Of a stretch of DNA of 64,000 nt, positions 21,636 through 32,550 are shown one piece after another. The notes beneath the pieces were generated by a model. It saw only the letters and a list, made by a program, of their open reading frames with translations. It did no database searches and had not been told where the DNA came from. A program made the translations under genes and the position numbers. This DNA comes from Lomentospora prolificans (Eukaryota; Ascomycota; Sordariomycetes; Microascales; Microascaceae). Each line of letters begins with the position of its first letter. Position 1 is the stretch's first letter. The DNA lies in contig JARFXM010000006.1 of the NCBI GenBank assembly GCA_029532625.1, forward strand, positions 62,001-126,000. Direction: 5' to 3'.

Positions 21636-23613
21636 ATGACTGCACATGGCCCAGATAGAAATGGTACCTCCGACAGTGGTTCCAGGAGAGCACGTAATAA
21701 TGCTGGTCCAGGGCCCATCCTAGACGTTCGAGAAGACCAGCCCCTCCTTCATGCACCTGGGGCCCCGCCCGGCGGAGAATGGAAGCCACCACCGGGGTTC
21801 ATCTGGATCCAGCTGGCTATCATGTCCAACGTCTTCCTCTATGGATTCGACGGCACCATCACAGCGTCTACTTACGCTGTTATCAGCTCCGAGTTTGACG
21901 CTGCGAATACGGCATCATGGCTGACGACTTCGTATCTCGTCACGAGCACTGCCTTCCAGCCCCTCTACGGTCGGTTCTCCGACATCTTCGGCCGGAGGGT
22001 GTGCTTCTTTGTGAGCAGCATTACCTTTGGGGTCGGGTGTCTCGGGTGTGCTATCGCTAAGGACATCATTTTGTTGAATTGCATGCGAGCCTTGACCGGG
22101 TTTGGCGGCGGAGGCTTGATGACGATGGGTGAGTGGCGACGAGAACAGGACGCCCTCGTGGTATTAATAAGGAGCATGCTAACTGGCGGCCTCAAGCAAC
22201 AATTGTGAACTCGGACATGATTCCGTTCAAGAACCGAGGCATGTACCAGGCTCTCCAAAATGGCATGTTTGGTTTTGGGGCCGTTGCCGGTGCTTCCTTT
22301 GGTGGCTCCATTGCGGATCATATCGGCTGGCGTTGGTGCTTCCTGCTACAAGTCCCCATCTCCATCTTTGCGCTTGCCCTTGGCTACCTCGTGATCAAGA
22401 ATCCCGAGGGAGGCTTCGGGCCTAATAATACTCTGCGGACCGTCTGGAGGCGGGTTGACTTTTCAGGAGCCTTGCTTCTGGTTGTCGCCGTATCAATTCA
22501 GCTGGTTGGTTTGAGCCTTGGCGGAAACGAGCTTCCATGGAGTAGCCCCTGGGTAATAGGGTCTCTAGCAGGCAGTGTTGTTCTCTTGGTTCTCTTCTTA
22601 TTCGTGGAGGCAAAGACAAGGGCGGTCCCTGTCATCCCGCTCCGAATGCTCAAGGGATGGCTTCCTGTCTTGACTGAAATTTCCAACGTGTGTGCGGGAC
22701 TTGCCGCTTATGCGGTAAGTGCTATTAATAATTTTAATAGTCCTCCTCAAAATCACCATCTACACACGTTATCAAGACTGACTCTCGGACAGTATTTGTT
22801 CATGCTACCTCTCTTCTTCCAAGTCGTACTCCTGGACTCCGCCACAAAAGCCGGCGCCAGGCTCACTATTCCGTCCCTCGCCACACCGCTAGGTGGCTTG
22901 GTAGCCGGCATCGTCATGTCTCGTTGGGGCAAGCTTGTCTGGCTGGTACGGCTCGGTGCTATTCTCATGTTGTTTGGGAACAGCCTCGTGACCTCGCTCA
23001 AGTTTGAGGATTCTCGGTGGAAGTATCTCGTGTATATCTTCCCTGCCAACCTCGGCCAAGGCATAATCTACCCGGCGATACTATTTACGACATTGGCTTC
23101 ATTTGACCACGCAGGTAAGCTTCGCAGCAGAATTGTCGAGTCATCATGATAAGAAGGGAAACTTTTTCTAATAATGTATTATGAAAATGCCTGCCGCAGA
23201 CCATGCCGTGTCTGCGTCAACGGTATACCTTATTCGGTCCCTGGGCACCGTCTGGGGCGTGGCCATCACATCCGCAATCGTCCAGACCACGCTCAAAACA
23301 TTACTACCCTCTGCCCTGGGTGATATCCCGAACAAGTGGGAGGTGGGTTACTCTTCCGCTAGCCCCAGACGCCTTGTTAATAATGATAATATACGTCGAG
23401 ACTAACTGCCTCATCATCATACAGATTATTGAAGAAATTCGACATTCGGTGACGGCGCTCAAGGATCTGCCACCAGAAATACGACTCCCGGCCCGGTTGG
23501 TGTACTATCGAGGAATCAGATATGCGTTTGCAGCCTCTACAGCGTTCGCCGCTATTGCCTTTATTGCGTCGTTGTTTGCCAACCCTCGGAAGCTCCGCAG
23601 TACACATAAATAG
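21636..23613 (+). CDS. MFS transporter, Vba/Fnx1-like (DHA2-related, vacuolar basic amino acid type)
   Basis: 554 residues in five exons: 21636-22128, 22197-22714, 22793-23114, 23200-23342 and 23425-23613, all in phase. The ATG at 21636 is chosen because the in-frame codon at 21606 is GTG. A hydrophilic N-terminal tail precedes LAIMSNVFLYGFDGTITAST, then the loop GRFSDIFGRRVCFF (motif A), IGWRWCFLLQVPISIF (motif C) and STVYLIRSLGTVWGVAITS near the end. The TVYLIRSLGTVWGVA block and LSLGGNELPWSSP are characteristic of the Vba/Fnx1 group. Members import basic amino acids into the vacuole or export drugs. It is transcribed away from the ASST gene. Confidence 0.9.
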
Positions 23614-23879
23614 GGGCACATGTATTTCTTCTATAAAGCAATGCCATCAGGCGTGGAATGTTATGAAGCTGTGGTGTGTCAAGACTTCCCGTTAATACTT
23701 TACAAGCCCTAGAACTCCATAGACTAGACGGTTTGAGGATAGAACTTTTCAGTCGCCCTAGATATTCTCCACTACAATTTCTAGAAGTAGAACAGCCCAG
23801 CCAAAAATGGACCCTCTCTACAACCCATACTTGAGACGAAAAAAAGATCGTGGGTCAACATCCGAATTAGAGGAGCTAA

Positions 23880-23950
23880 TCCCATATGGTGTAACGGTTA
23901 TCATAATGCCCTCTCAAGGCATAGACCCCGGTTCGACTCCGGGTATGGGA
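23880..23950 (+). tRNA. tRNA-Glu (anticodon CTC)
   Basis: The acceptor ends TCCCATA and TATGGGA pair. The anticodon stem ATGCC/GGCAT closes the loop CTCTCAA with anticodon CTC. The T arm CCCGG-TTCGACT-CCGGG is perfect. There is no intron. A T6 run starts seven bases downstream. Confidence 0.95.
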
Positions 23951-23956
23951 GCGTTC

Positions 23957-23962
23957 TTTTTT
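23957..23962 (+). terminator. Pol III terminator of tRNA-Glu
   Basis: TTTTTT a few bases after the tRNA, with a second T run close behind as backup. Confidence 0.7.
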
Positions 23963-24706
23963 CATTCTTTTTTCAATTTCCCTGAGGCCTTAGATTTGGT
24001 TTTTTTTTTTTTTTCCCTCTCTTCGTTTGTTTTTGTCGCTTCGCGCGGGAAGAAGGGCTCAGTTCTTCTGTTTTTGGACTAGCGTTTATGATTTTATACA
24101 TTCTTCAGCATTTCCAGAAAGAGAAAAAAAAATTTACAAAACGCCTTGCTAGAACCCAATACAAGGCGCATTCAATATGCCGGCCGAGATGCGAGAACAT
24201 CACAATGGCCGTTTATTCGCTTGTTAGTGCCCCCGCCTGATCTTCCGGCGTGAGATGTGAAATATCTCACTCGATGAGGCCGAATCTGCAGAAATATCAC
24301 ATCGAGCCCCATAGGGAGGACTTGGTAGAGTGGCGGCTGTGCGCCGCTGCGCCCCCGCCAGCGCGACACACTCTTCTCTTGCCTCGCGAGAGATCTCATG
24401 GCGCAGATGCTATTCTTCTGTCCTTCGGAAATCCAAATTATATCCAATTATTGCCCAAGATCGAATGTCACGAGGCGATGTATGCTTCGGCCTAATACTA
24501 ACTCAATCTTCCCCCCATCCAAATGAGATAAGCGAAACCGTCAGTTTCATGTCTGAGGTGGTTTCTAGTTTAGTATTGTCCCAAGGGTACCTGTTCAGAC
24601 GCATCCCTGCCACTTCATGCAGGTGATCGGCGAATGCAAGTGTATTCCTGCACTTCGAATTCACGAGTTCGAACTAATGGAGGACGCTGCGGAGTTGATG
24701 GATGGG

Positions 24707-24741
<35 letters not shown>

Positions 24742-25045
24742 GCGAAACTGCCATGGATGTCTATGTTTTTAGACCTTACAATTGATGGAAGGCGTTTCGT
24801 ATGGTACGGTCATGCCTTGTTTTCTGGGCGGTTTAGCTTTCTCTACATATGGTCTGGCTCACCAGGGCAACGCTTGATCGAGGTTCTAGCATCTACACCA
24901 AGATTATCACGTATTCCGATTTGACAATGTCGTCCGGACTATACATTCAATGGGGACCAGCACCATGGATGGGAATGGAATAGGATGTATTGTGTCCTCG
25001 CGGATATAGATTGGGCCACGCGCATGGCAAGATTGCTGCAGAAAA
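23963..25045. other. Intergenic with long homopolymer
   Basis: No gene is recognised. It contains a T-rich stretch near 24000-24015 and a 33-nt T tract described separately. Confidence 0.4.
24708..24740. repeat. 33-nt poly(T) tract
   Basis: Uninterrupted T33 on the plus strand, which is poly(A) on the minus strand. It could be the tail of a retroposed sequence or a simple homopolymer expansion. No recognisable element body is attached. Confidence 0.8.
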
Positions 25046-25708
25046 TCATAGCTGTTTCCTTTCAAACTGACCGGAAGTCCTAACTGGGAACATGCCGAAA
25101 TGTTGGTCGCCACGAGCCTCGAAGTAGTTCCCATCGACGTTCTTCTGTGTCGAACCTGCAAAAGCGTTGTATTGGCGGTTGTAGTCACCAAACATGTTGG
25201 CGGAACCCGTTTCCTCGTCAAGGTCAGAGTCTGGCAACGACGGCGATACCTTTGCCAGTTCCGTCCGAGCCCCTGCCAGTGTCTCGTACTCCTTCTGCAG
25301 CCTACCGCCGAACACCTCATGCGCGGTTGCGTTTGCCATGTTTTCCAAAATGGTATCCATCAACGCCTCGACCCGATACCTGCCCACCCTCAGGGCGATA
25401 GACCGGTACGCGGAAAGATTGAATTGGCCCGCGGGATTGGAGGCGACTCTGTCGAGAATTTGCAGCAGCTTTTCGGCATATCTGTGGCTGTCCTGGAGGG
25501 CCGGGCTGAGCAGCTGTGCTTCTTCGGGACTGAGCGTCGTCATTTCCATTTGAATCACGTCGAGCATGTCTCTGGCAAGGGGAAGACATTTCGCAACTTC
25601 CTGGAAGGCGTCTGGGATGCCCGACAACCCCTGCAATTTGTTTGACTCATCCGCGATCTCGTCAATGACCTTGATCACGGCCCGAATCCGTTTATCGAGA
25701 GTCGCCAT
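25046..25708 (-). CDS. SesA-type N-terminal domain protein with amyloid-like C-terminal motif
   Basis: Single-exon protein of 220 residues. Residues about 1-140 match the helical domain found at the N-terminus of fungal NACHT/NB-ARC incompatibility receptors (SesA / NACHT-NTPase N domain): IKVIDEIADESNKLQGL, then PDAFQEVAKCLPLARDML. The domain normally precedes a nucleotide-binding module, but none follows; the next genes to the left and right are unrelated. After an acidic linker the tail has GDYNRQYNAFAGSTQKNVDG and EARGDQHFGMF, an Asn/Gln/Gly/aromatic pattern like the short amyloid motifs that link fungal NLRs to cell-death effectors (inference). A role in heterokaryon incompatibility or innate-type signalling is plausible. 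It could also be a truncated NLR gene. Confidence 0.75.
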   Translation of the reverse strand: MATLDKRIRAVIKVIDEIADESNKLQGLSGIPDAFQEVAKCLPLARDMLDVIQMEMTTLSPEEAQLLSPALQDSHRYAEKLLQILDRVASNPAGQFNLSAYRSIALRVGRYRVEALMDTILENMANATAHEVFGGRLQKEYETLAGARTELAKVSPSLPDSDLDEETGSANMFGDYNRQYNAFAGSTQKNVDGNYFEARGDQHFGMFPVRTSGQFERKQL

Positions 25709-26339
25709 GTTGTATGAATGTTACAAGATATTTCAAGGCTTGTTGCGCAGGGTATCAAGACGGAGGAACAAGGTAGAATAGACGCTGCCAGCTGGTTCGA
25801 TTCTGAACAAGGATTCATATAAATATTATATAATAGTGGGAAATGGGTCATAGTTTTCGCCCATTATTCTGCCTACGTCAAGAGTACATCGTGATAAGAT
25901 GGAACCCCGCATTGGTCGCACTGCCCTCAAAAGACGCCCTCAGGCGTCATCTGGATATGCAATTCGCTGGGTGGCTACGCCCGGATGCACGTCTCGCCAG
26001 GTGTCGAGGCCAGTAGGCCAAACTACAGTGGTCTCCTAGGGGCCAATTGGTTGGCCGGCAGCTTTCAAAAGACCAATATTCAGGCCGCCACTTTCAGAAG
26101 GCGGTCTTTTAAATATTGGCCCGGCGTTTCGCGAACTTGGCGCACTTGTTGCTGTCTCGTCACAACGGTTAGGCGCGCGGTTTTCGGGGGCCAGGGTCGG
26201 GCTCGAAGTTTCGGTCTTGGCTCCGATATCTCGTCGGCACGGCATTCTGTCCAGCAAAGCCGTGCAGTTTCTCCCTCTGCCTCAATCCGCTACGGTTGTG
26301 CAGCTCTGTCACCGAAAACCGCTCAACCTTGGCGTAAGG
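25709..26339. other. Intergenic
   Basis: No gene. An imperfect inverted repeat around 26070-26122 (GACCAATATT...AATATTGGCC with an inner GGCCGCC/GGCGGT pair) is the only structure noticed. Confidence 0.35.
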
Positions 26340-27422
26340 GCAGCCACTTGCACGTCTTGAAGTGTTAGGTTGACAACCGGGCAGAACCCGTATTGCGCAA
26401 GTAGCCGGACGGTCGTGTCCATGAACCGGTAGATCTCGTCGCTTGATCTATCCCACATATCAATGTATGAACCGCTACAGGACGACTGTCCGTTCGGTTT
26501 GCAGGGGGCCAGGTATCTGAACCCGCCCGAGTCAAAGCAGAATTGGTTCTCATTGCTAAGGGTAATTCCAGTCTTCTCCTTACGAAGAATTGCCTCGAGC
26601 GATCTCCGAGAGGCACCGACGTAAAGTGTGTCGCAGCCGCGTCCGTGTATCCGAAGAGGATGTTCCTCTTCGCCTCCTGATGAAGATGGCAGAGGAGTTT
26701 CCCTTCTGCAAAAAGTTCAGTGTTAATCCATTGATATCAAAGTATGTATTGAGCTTGCCCTTATCAGCGACTCGCGCTCGTTGGAGTACGTTTCGAAAAC
26801 CGCTTTCAGATCCGATTTGCACGTCGTAGCTTCTCCTTTCCCCGTTAACTGTCTCTTCATGTGTGAAAGATGCTGGCATAAAGTATTGGAGGGGCACCTG
26901 GTCCTTTATTGCCTCGTCTAACGAATTGTATGCGAGGTAATTTCAAAGCGCGTTAATGAATATTGACTTTACGACACCCGTTTCTCCAAGCAAAAGAACG
27001 TCATAGGTGTCTGATGTTTGTAGTGCTTCTTAGCTTTTCTTCAAGCCACCTGCGGATATTGAAAAGAGGTACTCGGAACCGTGCTTGTCGTCGCTGCATC
27101 TGAACACTGCAGTTTTAGCGGGGTACCTCGAGCATTTGCAATAGAGGTAGCCATCCTGGGCTGTGAACTGCACCGCTTGTTGATATTCTGGTCATGCCCG
27201 GGAATAAACTAGGTCATTGTGACAGTTGCGGCCTGGGCACTGGAGTCTGACAATGTGACGACCAAGCGTCTGCGGTATTGTACGTGAGTGATCGACTTTG
27301 CTATCGTTGTTGCACTGGAACAGGCACGTCGTCTTCAACTCTTCACGATAATCTTGCATAAGAGGCCTGGAACGATGATCCCCCCCACGGCGTTGATCAA
27401 TGTAGGTCTTCGTCAAGGGCAC
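26340..27422 (-). pseudogene. Relic of a fungal P-loop GTPase (AIG1-like, Cys-rich upstream segment)
   Basis: The broken reading begins with a Cys/His-rich segment (for example CLFQCNN, LQCPGRNCHN, YLYCKCSRYPAK) and reaches a P-loop at about 26960-26990 reading LLLGETGVVKSIFINAL. The Walker A second glycine is now valine, and a TGA at 26943-26945 follows. It continues NYLAYNSLDEAIKDQVPLQY, then PASFTHEETVNGERRSYDV, and further on FCFDSGGFRYLAPCKPNG. These blocks match the large fungal family of P-loop proteins whose G1 motif is LLLGETGVGKSTFINA. A second stop precedes the P-loop and frames change several times. The original protein was probably several hundred residues longer. Confidence 0.72.
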
Positions 27423-27794
27423 AATAGAGTCGCCGACATCGTTATCAACAACAGCAAGTAGATGTCTCTTTCTTTGGGTTCTTAGCAGTTCGAGGATCCC
27501 CTCCCCTAGAGCATTTCAAGTCGGGACTTGTCGCTGCTCCCAGTTGTAAGCATATAGACCCTTATTCTGGGGTAGAGTAGGTGACAGGTTGTGGTGATGG
27601 TAAACGTCTTGCGGGCGATGTTGAACTGGGAAAGATGGTCGGGGAATTATGATGGGAAACCTGCGCGGTCTTCAGGCAGGCTTAAAATACCAGTGGTCAC
27701 TCAGCTGATACATATGGCCCATGGGAGGTACAAGCCTCGGCATCCACTAGAGATTCCTACTTGTGTAAGACGAACAAGTCCACATGAACTTCTG
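27423..27794. other. Intergenic between two relics
   Basis: No gene is recognised. Confidence 0.35.
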
Positions 27795-28390
27795 TCTAAT
27801 AAATCCGGAGATCAGAATAAAGCTGGATTAAGGTGCCGACGCAGCTAGTCAGGAAGACAGGACGTCTACCGAACTTGTCGACAGATGCAGCCGCGACCAC
27901 GGCCAAAATCAAGTTACAAATCTGCAAGCATCCGCTAATCAACGTCTGTGCGTCACCGACGTGATGCCGACAGCGCAGGTAGTATTATGAGACGACGCCC
28001 GCACCCCTCCACTGTGAGAACACGCCAAAGGTGACCGAGATCAAGGCCCTGTGTCGGTTCCCATCGTACTGACTACTGACCAGGTCCATCCAGAAGGTGC
28101 TGGAGGCAAGCTTGGAGTCGACGGCGAGGGCTTGCTCGATCTCGGCCATCTCGAAGTCGGCCAAGCGGGAGGATTCATCGCCGCCTGCGTGAATGCGCGT
28201 CATGAATTGGCGGGCCTTTTGGTGTTCTCCTTTAGAATTGAGATAGCCGGGCGATTCGGGCATGAGGAGGACGGCATGCAGGGCAATGACCGGGATAGCG
28301 AGCTGAAGTATAGAGGGGATTCGCCAGGCCCACGACCTTTCGTCGTTGAGCGTGCCGTATGTCGCCCAGACTGCAAGGGAAGAAGCACGC
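27795..28390 (-). pseudogene. Sugar (hexose/lactose-type) MFS transporter relic
   Basis: Middle portion of a 12-helix sugar porter. It reads VWATYGTLNDERSWAWRIPS, then LLMPESPGYL (the PESPR motif with Arg changed), FEMAEIEQALAVDSKLASS, and then, after a TAA at 27985-27987, ISGCLQICNLILAVVAA, ASVDKFGRRPVFLTSCVG. The first five helices are missing and the C-terminal half is lost after about 27800. The family imports mono- or disaccharides. Its position next to a Zn2Cys6 factor and a broken sugar-type dehydrogenase suggests a former sugar-use locus. Confidence 0.85.
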
Positions 28391-28565
28391 ATTTGGGGCA
28401 AGTGGTTATGGTCTTCGGTTCCTCCTGAACTACTCACTTGGGTTGCTCAAATTTGAGAATGGGGCGACATCATGCTCAACATGGCCACGGTGCCGCCGAT
28501 GGGAGCAAGCGGATTGATGACGGCCATCGCTTCATTAATTACATACATCGTATTATCTTGTCAAG

Positions 28566-30893
28566 CTAGGCGATGCTACTCCTCATCTCATCCTGGCAGG
28601 CCCGGCCCCTAGCTACGAGCTCTTCTATTACATCAATTGTCCGTGCTACTTCGGGAACTTCGTTCTCCCAATATCGGAGCACTGTGATTCCTCGATTGAT
28701 ACTGCTCTCCCAGTCAGGCGGAACGGACATCCTACCTGATATTACGGCGCCCAGGGTAGAGATTATCGCCGCTACGCGGCCACGCATACCGTACCAGGTG
28801 CCATGGTGGCGATGGCGAGTGGCAGGAGAGTGTAACGCGCGGAAATTGTTGAGCATGGCCTTCTCCGCGTAGGGCAGAACGTCGGGCAGAGAATGGTGGT
28901 TAGGTGGTGCGTGGATGGCGAGATACAAGAAGGGTCTGTAGATCCACAGCTTGATCTCGAGGGCGCGGCCATACACTAAGTAAACGAGCTCCTCTGTGGG
29001 TGGTACGAGCCAGTCGAATTTTATGGGACCGGGCAGTTGGTTGAACCTGGTGGAAGTAATAATGATGCAATGAGCATGAGAGACTTATTAGAATCATCAG
29101 TAAGTATCACAATCTAGGGACGTACCAGTCGTCTATGTGCGACTCGAATTCGCGTGCCATTTTAATCATGGACGGCAGTGCGGCAAGGGTCCAACCGCCA
29201 GGACCATCTCGGTAAAATACGTTGAGAACACGATTCGCCAGCCGTCGCAGAGTGATTTCAGTCAGATAGTAAAACCAGCTTTGCTCGTGCTGCCGATGCA
29301 GGTTATCCGACCGGCGAGGGTGCCACGGCCCGGAGCTGTCGTGGGCGCCAATCGTCGCGCCACTGACGGTATTATGGGCAGGAGTGTCCGGTGGCGAGGG
29401 GTGCAAGTCAGGATACTGGAAGTCAGCGAGTAGGCTATCTGGAATATCCATTTCTGCCCGCAGTTCACACTCTGACTTGTAGCAGCTCCAGTAGAGCCTC
29501 TGCTCTTGCCATCGACGGGCCGGGGACTGCTCAGCCTGTTTTCCAAGGCATGCTTGGCACCTGAGGTGAAGCTGGTACGCCCTCGTCGCCGAGTGAAATT
29601 CGACCCAAGCCCTGACAGGACGCATGGTACACATAAGGTAGACACCAGCAAGGAAATGACATTGTGCTGCGTGAAGGCCACCTCGGAGGAGGCCAAATCG
29701 CCGCCGAGCTAGGTTGAAGTACGTTTCTCCCTTGCGGAGATTATCGGCCTGCTTCTCGACTGACGTCTCCCCTAAAACGATTGGTTCCGTGTTAATACAA
29801 AACGGCTGTGCAATACAGCCAAGAGCACAGATGAGAAGCTCACTGCAGTTAGCACACTATGTTGGGATCAAAGCCAAGCCATTCAAGTTTGCAAAAAGCT
29901 TACCACGAGACAGGACGAAGAATCCCACCCGAACCCTTCCTCCATAATGTAGCGTGCATAGCCCCAAATTTGACTCGTGTCAAAGATGGGATTCTTGGTG
30001 TGGACTAAATCCAGGAACCGCTGGACAAGATCGGGAATGTTGTCGTCCGATATGCTAGTCGTTGCCGCGGTGTGAGTAGCTCTCCATGAGCTAACGGTGA
30101 TTTCATCGGTATCTGGGGCGCTGTCCTGTGCTTCGGAGGCAAATATGGCGTCGATCAGGTAGTTCGGAGGATATCGACCCTGAAAGATGGGCCACTGCAG
30201 GATGGAATCCGCCGGTGTGCAGGAGGAAGGAATGTGGAGGTCGTAATAGTCGGCGTTTTCTGGGATGGGATTGCGGTCCGAAACCTGGTTCGTCGATGCG
30301 GGACTGGAGTTCGCGTGGGGTGGCACCTCAGAGACGACAGGCAAGGGTGCAGATCGTCCGGGGATGTCATCAAGTTTCGCAAGAACCTGGTTCAGACGGT
30401 CCAAGATGAGGATACTTGCAGGATCAAACCTGGAACATTGCATAAGGATAAGAGTTCAGCGTTCGAAGACGAGGACGGTAACGCGGGGCGACAAGAGAGC
30501 ATACGTAGAGAGATCCTGCGAGTCTTCGTACGTGCATACAGCTCGCGACGCCTCGCAGCTGCCACATGTCGGACGTGCATTGTTACACTTGACCTTTCTG
30601 ACCCGACATTGGCGACAGGCATAGATGGCCCGCTTCCTCGGGTAGGCCATTGCATCTCGAGGGGTTTCGGTCCTAGGCCTCTTGCGGGGCGGCTGGCGAC
30701 CGGACCCGGTGTCCTCTTGAGCAGTAGGTGTCGTCGGCGATGGGCCAGTCGAGCCTTGTGCGGCTAAACCCTGAACCGGGAGGGCCGTAGGCTGGGACCA
30801 GCTTTGGGCAAGGTGATTTGGGAATGTCCCTTCTGGGGATTGCCCATGGGGTGGCCCCATAGGATTCCGGCTCCTGGATAATGCGGGGAGCAT
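28566..30893 (-). CDS. Zn2Cys6 transcription factor with fungal-specific domain
   Basis: 702 residues in four exons: 30893-30505, 30429-29904, 29838-29126 and 29046-28566. The zinc cluster CRQCRVRKVKC...CGSC...C uses Cys93, 96, 103, 110, 113 and 120. A basic patch RQPPRKRPRTETPR just upstream is a likely nuclear signal. After a linker the fungal-specific regulatory domain runs from about 240 to 600 (LVQRFLDLVHTKNPIFD, LLICALGCIAQPFC, LAGVYLMCTMRPVRAWVEF). All introns keep phase, including a third acceptor AG directly before CTTCTC. It is divergent from the Gfo/Idh pseudogene with a 412-bp shared promoter, and the relic transporter lies behind it, so its former targets may be broken. Confidence 0.92.
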
Positions 30894-31305
30894 GACGGGG
30901 GAAATGGAGAATGGATAATAAAATCAAAGGGAAGGAAACAATGTCTTTCGATCGATCGCTCTCGCGGAGAAGCGGGAGAAGCACTCGAAGGGAGAGGATG
31001 TGGGATAATAAGTGTGAGGAGGGGGGCCGAGTTGGCAGCAAAAGAGATTCGCGGAGTCTCGGACGACGCTAGTCTTCGCGGATTTTCGGACTTGTGACGC
31101 CAGCTCCAACGCTAGCTTCTTCAGGTTTGGATCGCTCAACTTGGGGTTGACGAGCCAAGAGATTGTCTCGGCTTCCAATCGCAAGAGAGAGCCCACTCGC
31201 GACCGTTATAAAGCCGGATGGCGCGCGGTCATCCTGGATCGCTCCTCGGGGTTTGGTCAGGATGAGAAAACATCAATTGAGTTTGTTTGATTTTTATCCG
31301 TCACG
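30894..31305. promoter_or_regulatory. Shared divergent promoter
   Basis: 412 bp between the start of the Zn2Cys6 gene and the start of the Gfo/Idh gene. No specific operator could be assigned, although such factors often bind CGG half-sites, several of which occur. Confidence 0.4.
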
Positions 31306-32550
31306 ATGGCATCTGTTGAACAGCTGGGGAGAGTCCTCAACGTCGGCCTGATCGGCTGCGGCGAGGTGTCGCAGGTCGTGCACATCCAAACCCTCTTACC
31401 CATGGCGAGTTGGTTTCGCATAACGCATCTATGCGACGTGTCGCCGTCTGCACTCGAACACTACAGAGCAAAGATTCCCGGATCTGGCGTGAAGACGACT
31501 CAGAAAGCCGAAGAGATTTGCGCCGACGAGGATGTGGATATTGTCATGGTGACCACGGCCGACGAATACCACATCGAACACGCCATCTTGGGGCTTAAGC
31601 ACGATAAATATGGTTTCCTCGAGAAGCCGTGCGCGTTGACGCGTCGCGATAACGAGGCCATTATTGAGGTCGAACGCAAATGCAAGGGAAGTGTCATGGT
31701 GGGATACATGTGACGGTATGCCTCGTCATTTAACGATGCGATTAAGGAAATTGGCGGCCTTGACCAGATTCTCTACGCTAGGGTGCGCTGTAAGTGTCTC
31801 TTATATATCTCTCCTTACTTCCGCAATATATTGCTGTGCCAATTTAACTTTGTCAAGACATCATCCATCGGGCCAAATTCTGTGTTCGTCAGCCAATCGG
31901 GCACTTTCCCCAAGGTCTTCACTGATTTCAGCCCTGAAGATGCGGCCGGAAAGACTTCAAGGGCAGAGGAAATGGTCAAGCACGCGCTGCAGACCGAAAT
32001 TGGCGGCGTCGAGGTGAACCCGGAAACAACCCTGATGTGGAGGGTGCTGGCAGGTCTCGGATCGCACGATCTGTCCGTCATGAGGGAGGCCCTCGGCATG
32101 CCCGAGAAGGTTGTAGGGACATCGCTTGGGTTCCCATTTTGGAAGTGCGTTTTTATATTACCTCTTCCTTCCGTTGGAACTTTTCTGACAAAGTCGCACA
32201 GCGCTCTCTTCAAGTACCCGAACTTTACGGTGTCTTACGAATCTGGCATAGACAACATTCCTCGATTCGACGCTCTTTTCGAGGTCTACAGCGCGAACAA
32301 GGCGGTGCGGATCCAATACGAGACCCCATATGTCAAGGGTCTGCCTGTGACGATGCATATTGCCGCAAACTGCGACGGCGCATACAAGGAAACAACAGAA
32401 CGCAGGTCTTATGAGGATCCCTATACACTGGAAATGAAGGAGCTATGGAACCTGGTTGCGGAGGGAAAGCCTGTCAAGACGACTATTTCGAATGCATTTA
32501 AGGATATCAAGCTGTTTGGTATGATCATGGCGCATGGCTACAAAGCGTAG
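31306..32550 (+). pseudogene. Gfo/Idh/MocA-family dehydrogenase with a nonsense codon and probable frameshift
   Basis: NAD(P)-dependent sugar or inositol-type dehydrogenase, about 380 residues when read through. It has the Rossmann motif NVGLIGCGEVSQVVH, the DVDIVMVTTADEYH block, the signature KYGFLEKPCALTR and a GGVEVNP...LGSHDLSVMREALG domain. A TGA at 31711-31713 falls inside the conserved VGYM-x-RYA segment where Arg (CGA) is expected. At the next intron (GTAAGT donor at 31790, acceptor ending at 31857) the phases do not match. The exon starts ACATCATCCATCGGG, which looks like a 4-bp CATC duplication relative to the family's DIIGxN. A weaker GTGCGC donor at 31783 could restore the frame, but the TGA remains. 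The second intron (from 32144, GTGCGT) is normal. Otherwise the gene looks young. Confidence 0.8.
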
